From Pseudomonas sp. MWU13-2105 (GTDB lineage: Bacteria > Pseudomonadota > Gammaproteobacteria > Pseudomonadales > Pseudomonadaceae), in the NCBI RefSeq assembly GCF_023242315.1, contig NZ_JALLIY010000011.1, positions 186,001 to 250,000 of the forward strand: DNA of 64,000 nucleotides. Reading direction: 5' to 3'. Positions within the stretch are counted from its first letter, which is position 1, and each line of letters opens with the position of its first letter. Made by a program: the position numbers and the translations under genes. Below the pieces are notes generated by a model. That model saw only the letters and a list, made by a program, of their open reading frames with translations, made no database searches and had not been told where the DNA came from. Positions 60,313 to 64,000 of this stretch are shown piece after piece.

Positions 60313-60386
60313 GGGGACCTCTTTTGGAGCATGGCAAACGGGGCCGGTCCCGATTTGCGCGCGCGAACAAGGCGCCGATACAAGGA

Positions 60387-60410
60387 AAATGCAAAAACCA
60401 AACCAAGGCT
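60387..60410 (-). promoter_or_regulatory. Candidate sigma-54 promoter of ntrBC
   Basis: The minus strand reads TTGGTTTGGTTTTTGCA with GG-N10-GC spacing (GG at 60404-60403, GC at 60392-60391). It is 75 bases upstream of the ntrB ATG and 123 bases from the NtrC site. The -24 half departs from TGGCAC, so it would be weak. Confidence 0.45.
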
Positions 60411-60490
60411 CCGAAAAGAAGCGCGAATTGCCTGAAATGGGCGTTTCAGGCGCGATTGGGTGGCGTTCTGCCAGGTTCGGCGGGTACTTT

Positions 60491-60514
60491 CGAACCAAAA
60501 TGGGATTTGGTTCG
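60491..60514. promoter_or_regulatory. 24-bp palindrome in the ntrB upstream region
   Basis: Perfect 9-base arms CGAACCAAA and TTTGGTTCG around ATGGGA. It lies between the NtrC site and the promoter and could be a binding site or a hairpin that ends the upstream DUF4124 transcript. Confidence 0.45.
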
Positions 60515-60532
60515 GGTAGGTGTGCAGTTTAG

Positions 60533-60549
60533 TGCACCAATGTGGTGCC
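60533..60549. promoter_or_regulatory. NtrC-binding site
   Basis: TGCACCAATGTGGTGCC fits the NtrC consensus TGCACCA-N3-TGGTGCA at 13 of 14 positions. It lies about 150 bases upstream of the candidate sigma-54 start, a usual enhancer distance, so NtrC probably autoregulates ntrBC. Confidence 0.75.
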
Positions 60550-60563
60550 TTGTCTGGCGCGGG

Positions 60564-61208
60564 TCAGAGGAAGGGGAAAATGCTGCTGCTTTCTTCCGCG
60601 GGCTTGTCCGCCAGCGGACATTCCGGCCGTTGGCCGTAGTCGGCGAGCTGGCAGGGGTTGGCCTGGCGTTTCTGCGCCAGCGAGATGCGCACCATCTGGA
60701 AGGGTTGGTTGGCCGTGCGTTCGGCGATCCGCCCCTGGTCGTCGAGGATCTCCACCGCGAGCTGGTGGCTGCCGCGGTCGATGTTGTTCAAGGCAAACAC
60801 CGGGCTAGGGCCGGGGGCCGCGGTGGGTTTGCCGTCCAGCAGCAGGCGATAGGTATGTCCGGGCATCAGCCCGGGCTCGCTGGTAACGCTGACGATCAGG
60901 TTGCCTTCGGTGCTGCGGATGGTCGCGTCGGGGTCTGGCACCAGGATGCGTAGCATCTGGTAATGGAAAATCGGCTGGGCCTTGGGCTTTTCCGGCCTGG
61001 CGGGTGAAGGTCGGGGGGCTGCCGGTGTCAGCGACAGGCGATTGACCGGTGGCAGCGGTACTGCTTTGGCGCCGGCACGGTGTTGGTCGGTGAAGACCCG
61101 ATTGCCCTGGCTGTCGATGTAGGTATAGATCTCGGCCAGCGCCGAGCCGGCGCAGAGCGTCAGGAGCGTCAGGAGCAGCGGTAGCAGGCGGAGGAAAGCT
61201 CGAATCAT
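60564..61208 (-). CDS. DUF4124 domain secreted protein
   Basis: 214 residues from ATG 61208 with a signal peptide (FLRLLPLLLTLLTLCAGSALA) and DUF4124 at once after it (EIYTYIDSQGNRVFTDQHRA). A second beta-rich part (SEPGLMPGHTYRLLLDGKPT, LNNIDRGSHQLAVEILDDQG) is shared with the next gene, so the two are tandem paralogues. Periplasmic; function unknown. The longer frame to 61280 overlaps the paralogue. Confidence 0.86.
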   Translation of the reverse strand: MIRAFLRLLPLLLTLLTLCAGSALAEIYTYIDSQGNRVFTDQHRAGAKAVPLPPVNRLSLTPAAPRPSPARPEKPKAQPIFHYQMLRILVPDPDATIRSTEGNLIVSVTSEPGLMPGHTYRLLLDGKPTAAPGPSPVFALNNIDRGSHQLAVEILDDQGRIAERTANQPFQMVRISLAQKRQANPCQLADYGQRPECPLADKPAEESSSIFPFL

Positions 61209-61215
61209 GAGTGGC

Positions 61216-61749
61216 TCAAGGCTTGTGCACCCGCTGCACGGTAAAGGGTACGAGGGGGCTTTGCTGTACGACCTGTTCACCGGCCAGTACCTGGACGCCG
61301 AGGGTGTGGTCGCCGCGGTCGATATTCACCAGTTGCAGGCGTGGCACGTTGCTCGGCTGGCCGTAGGGCGCGCCGTCGAGCATCAGGCGCAGCAGGTGCT
61401 GGCGTTGCAGGCGCGGTTCCATCTTCACGCCGACGGTAAAGGTGCCGTTGTTGGCGCGCAGGGCTTCCTGGGTCGGGATGTCCGTCAGCTCCAGGGTGCT
61501 GTAGATCGCGCCGGTATTGGCGGGTGTAGTCGTCGCAGGTACTGGTGTCGCCGGTGTGGGGATCGGCAGCGTGTTTGACTGCTGCAGACCGACGCTGTTG
61601 AGCGGCGGCAGTTCCACGGTCTGCGCGGCGGTACCATCGGGCGGCTGGTTGCTATAGGCCGTGTTGCCGTTGGCATCGGTGTACTTGTAGATCTGTGCGG
61701 CCGCCGGCAAGGCGACGGCCACTAGCAGCAAGAGAAGGCTTCGACCCAT
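61216..61749 (-). CDS. DUF4124 domain secreted protein, paralogue of the next gene
   Basis: 177 residues from ATG 61749, signal peptide SLLLLLVAVALPAAAQ, DUF4124 (IYKYTDANGNTAYSNQPPDG) and the same C-terminal motif (LRLMLDGAPYGQPSNVPRLQ, LVNIDRGDHTLGVQVLAGEQ). It lies 7 bases before the paralogue; the pair probably arose by duplication. Function unknown. Confidence 0.86.
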   Translation of the reverse strand: MGRSLLLLLVAVALPAAAQIYKYTDANGNTAYSNQPPDGTAAQTVELPPLNSVGLQQSNTLPIPTPATPVPATTTPANTGAIYSTLELTDIPTQEALRANNGTFTVGVKMEPRLQRQHLLRLMLDGAPYGQPSNVPRLQLVNIDRGDHTLGVQVLAGEQVVQQSPLVPFTVQRVHKP

Positions 61750-61831
61750 GGGCGCTCCCGATAGTGGTCCTGGCGGCGGCATCCCGCCGGGTGCTTCAGG
61801 GTGTCAGCATAGAGCACAACGTTCAACGGCT

Positions 61832-62401
61832 TCAGTGTCCGCTGATGCACAGTTCGCCCACGGCGCGAACCAGCGCCAGGTCATGGATCTCATCGGTGCT
61901 CAGGGCCTGGCGCCCTTGGGCCAGCCAAGTCGGGCACTGCGGGTCCTGCCGGGAGGCGGAGAAGGCGGCGTAGTGTTGCAGTAGGCGGATCTGCAGTTGG
62001 TCGAGGGCCGGGCGGATCTGCTTGAGCAGATCTGGGCGGGCGATGGTCGGGGCCTTGCCCGCCGCGTGCCACTTGGCCAGCAGGGCGTATTGCACCAGCT
62101 TGTTGGCTTCGATCTGGGCGGCGAGGAATTGGCTGACGTCCTCGGGGCTGAGCTGATAGGTGGCGGCCTGTTGCGCGGCGTTGGCGATGACTTGCTGCTC
62201 GCGCGGGCTGTCCTGGATCGGCTTGCCGCTGTCCCATTTGGTCAGGGCGACCTGGTCGGCGATCTCCAGGCGTTCGCTCATGGCCTGGAGCAAGGGCGCC
62301 AGGGATGCGGGGGCGGCTGTGGGCTTCGGGGTTTCGGCGAAGGCGCCGGTGCTGAGAAGAATGAGCAGCAGCGGGCTGGCAAGGCGTTTTGTCAGGTACA
62401 T
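61832..62401 (-). CDS. Secreted chorismate mutase (AroQ-gamma)
   Basis: 189 residues from ATG 62401. Signal peptide (RLASPLLLILLSTGAFAETP), then the all-helical gamma-class mutase: LLQAMSERLEIADQVALTKW, DSPREQQVIANAAQQAATY, FLAAQIEANKLVQYALLAKW. Exported forms occur in P. aeruginosa and in pathogens of plants and animals. It converts chorismate to prephenate in the periplasm; why it is needed there is not known. Confidence 0.88.
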   Translation of the reverse strand: MYLTKRLASPLLLILLSTGAFAETPKPTAAPASLAPLLQAMSERLEIADQVALTKWDSGKPIQDSPREQQVIANAAQQAATYQLSPEDVSQFLAAQIEANKLVQYALLAKWHAAGKAPTIARPDLLKQIRPALDQLQIRLLQHYAAFSASRQDPQCPTWLAQGRQALSTDEIHDLALVRAVGELCISGH

Positions 62402-62714
62402 GGAGCGAGCTTCGTCCGGAGGGTGGGCACAGGGGGCTGAGTAAACGTCACAAGCGCAGGCAGGCGCCAGTTTCTTTTCATGAAAAAAAATCTGGGCGTG
62501 TCCCAATGTTGTTCAGTTAAGGCTATTTGTAGCCGGGCACGGTCTTGTGGCGAGCGGGCTTGCCCGCGCTGGGGCGCGAAGCGACCCCAAAAACCTGTAA
62601 TCACGGTGTATCGGATATAACTGGACTATGGTTTTACGGCTGCTGCGCAGCCGAGCGCGCCACAAGACCGTGCTCGGCTGCAAATTGCTGGTCCTGGGTT
62701 CCTGCATTAAGGGG
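62402..62714. repeat. Intergenic region with a long imperfect palindrome of REP type
   Basis: A 22-base arm at 62531-62552 (AGCCGGGCACGGTCTTGTGG...) recurs inverted at 62658-62679 with one mismatch. Inside are GAGCGGGCTTGCCCGC and GGCTGCTGCGCAGCC hairpins, the layout of a Pseudomonas REPIN. No gene is supported in the 313 bases. Confidence 0.7.
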
Positions 62715-63101
62715 TCAAGGGTTCGACTCCGAGAGCGCCATGCCCTCGCTGCCGGCATAGAACACCAACAGGTCCACCGGAACCGCGCCAGTGCGGGCGC
62801 GATGCTGGATGTTGACCAGGGCCGCTATTGTGTCGCCCTGTTTCAATAGCGTGTTGTGACCGCCTTCCCGGGTCTCCACCCACACTTCGCCGCAGAGGAT
62901 GTAGGCGGCGCTGGGAATCGGATGGATGTGCCAGCCCAATTCGGTGTCAGCCGGAATATTGACCTGCAGCAAGGTCAGTTCCGGTGCTCCCTTGGGATAG
63001 CGTTCATAAGGCGTACCGTCCCAGGAGCAGGTGCTGCGTAGTAGTACCTGGGCTGAAGGGGCAGGTGGGGTTTGTGCCACGGGTGTCGAGATCGAGGTCA
63101 T
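62715..63101 (-). CDS. Cupin domain protein
   Basis: 128 residues. Cupin motif 1 ELGWHIHPIPSAAYILCGEV, WVETREGG and motif 2 GDTIAALVNIQHRARTG provide the metal-binding His residues. The N-terminal 15 residues are low complexity. A small cytosolic or exported cupin of unknown substrate; 205 bases separate it from glnA. Confidence 0.85.
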   Translation of the reverse strand: MTSISTPVAQTPPAPSAQVLLRSTCSWDGTPYERYPKGAPELTLLQVNIPADTELGWHIHPIPSAAYILCGEVWVETREGGHNTLLKQGDTIAALVNIQHRARTGAVPVDLLVFYAGSEGMALSESNP

Positions 63102-63251
63102 GTGTCGGGTTCCAGGTTAACGTCCTTGTACCGCGCGCCAGGCGCGGTGCCTGTGGTTCCCGTCGCAAGGTCGGGAATCCATAGTTAACGCCGCGTCGCG
63201 CCGTCCTGCCAGTCTTCAAGCGTTTCAAGAAATCTCGATTCCTGCCCATGA

Positions 63252-63278
63252 AAAAGGCCACCCGAAGGTGGCCTTTTG
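63252..63278 (-). terminator. Terminator after glnA
   Basis: On the minus strand AAAGGCCACC-TTCG-GGTGGCCTTTTTC: a 10-base stem with UUCG tetraloop and T run. Confidence 0.92.
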
Positions 63279-63306
63279 TTACGCCGCTTGCGCGAACGCG
63301 ACTGGA

Positions 63307-64000
63307 TCAGCAGCTGTAGTACAGCTCGTATTCCAGTGGGTGTACGAAGGTGCGGACCTTGATTTCTTCTTCGCTTTTCAGCTCGATGTAGGCATCGATG
63401 AAGTCGTCGCTGAATACGCCGCCCTTGGTCAGGAACGCACGGCCCTTGTCCAGCTCTTCCAGGGCTTCTTTCAGGCTACCGCAAACCTGTGGGATTTCCT
63501 TGGCCTCTTCAGGCGGCAGGTCATACAGGTTCTTGTCCGCGGCGTCGCCAGGGTGGATCTTGTTCTGGATACCGTCCAGGCCGGCCATCATCAGCGCGGC
63601 GAAGGCCAGGTAAGGGTTGGCAGCCGGATCCGGGAAGCGTGCTTCGATACGGCGAGCCTTGGGGCTGTTGACGTAAGGAATACGGATCGAGGCGGAACGG
63701 TTGCGCGCCGAGTAGGCCAGCATTACTGGTGCTTCGAAACCTGGAACCAGACGCTTGTAGGAGTTGGTCGACGGGTTGGTGAAGCCGTTCAGGGCCTTAC
63801 CGTGTTTGATGATACCGCCGATGAAGTACAGGGCGGTGTCGGACAGGCCGGCATAACCTTCGCCAGCGAAGGTGTTCTTGCCTTCTTTGGAGATGGACAT
63901 GTGAACGTGCATACCCGAGCCGTTATCGCCGTACAGCGGTTTTGGCATGAAGGTCGCGGTACGGCCGTAGGCATCCGCCACGTTGTGTACGCAGTACTTC
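63307..64000 (-). CDS. glnA: Glutamine synthetase type I, C-terminal part (runs off the window)
   Basis: The last 231 residues or so of GlnA, with GDNGSGMHVHMSISKEG, the catalytic loop NRSASIRIPYV, RRIEARFPDPAANPYLAFAA, and the adenylylation tyrosine in NLYDLPPEEA. It makes glutamine from glutamate, ammonia and ATP. The start and its NtrC-dependent promoter are outside the window. In frame to base 64000 as KYCVHNVADAYGRT. Confidence 0.97.
   Translation of the reverse strand, partial: KYCVHNVADAYGRTATFMPKPLYGDNGSGMHVHMSISKEGKNTFAGEGYAGLSDTALYFIGGIIKHGKALNGFTNPSTNSYKRLVPGFEAPVMLAYSARNRSASIRIPYVNSPKARRIEARFPDPAANPYLAFAALMMAGLDGIQNKIHPGDAADKNLYDLPPEEAKEIPQVCGSLKEALEELDKGRAFLTKGGVFSDDFIDAYIELKSEEEIKVRTFVHPLEYELYYSC

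Noticed and set aside
62708..62745. GGGTTCGACTCCGAGAGCG resembling the T-arm of a tRNA
   Set aside because: No acceptor or anticodon stem can be formed around it; it is the end of the cupin coding sequence.

Overview
The window is about 64 kb of a Pseudomonas chromosome, most likely P. fluorescens group. The basis is a dense high-GC genome, several REP/REPIN elements of the GTAGGAGC type, and a core order familiar from Pseudomonas: asmA-mutY-yggX-tRNA-Phe, hisBH-DUF2164-hisAF, YibQ-ctpA-envC-gpmI-yibN-grxC-secB-trmL, and ntrC-ntrB followed further on by glnA. The species call is inference.

Layout. (1) 1-5.9 kb: a decayed mobile/defence island beside tRNA-Thr(TGT). It holds an IS2-group insertion sequence that cut a cytosine DNA methyltransferase next to a phage Com-like gene, a T5orf172/GIY-YIG-type protein, a frameshifted membrane gene, a fusion of a phage tail-assembly-chaperone N-terminus to a Shedu-type C-terminus, a DUF6124 protein and an N-terminally truncated integrase. 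(2) 6-12.2 kb: MocR regulator with a divergent AhpD-like/GNAT/azoreductase operon, a methyltransferase, and a ytfG/HxlR divergent pair. (3) 12.2-17.6 kb: an ATPase-SBP-permease-permease cationic amino-acid ABC transporter and a GABA-type permease. (4) 17.6-38.8 kb: accessory DNA. The left part has a MocR regulator, methyltransferase, two EamA exporters, a truncated AMP-ligase and a LysR regulator. The right part is a ten-gene minus-strand operon (34.9 to 26.2 kb) encoding an ACP, GNAT, SDR, AMP-ligase, NeuD-like acyltransferase, flavin-dependent halogenase, serine hydrolase, PilZ-like/N-acyltransferase fusion, membrane protein and Sfp-type PPTase. A canonical AHL-binding LuxR with no LuxI lies at its far end, and a perfect 20-bp lux-box palindrome lies upstream of the ACP. 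A CPA2 antiporter and a penicillin-acylase (AHL-acylase class) protein follow divergently. I read this as a quorum-sensing-controlled biosynthetic cluster for a halogenated acyl product that I do not recognise. (5) 39-64 kb: core genes, ending inside glnA.

The most unexpected non-coding feature is an array at 56.8-57.4 kb of eight units spaced alternately 86 and 84 bp. Each unit folds into two hairpins whose arms change in a compensatory way between copies while one loop stays constant. The ntrBC operon carries a near-perfect NtrC site and a sigma-54-type GG-N10-GC element.

All family assignments are from reading the sequence; no database search was possible.
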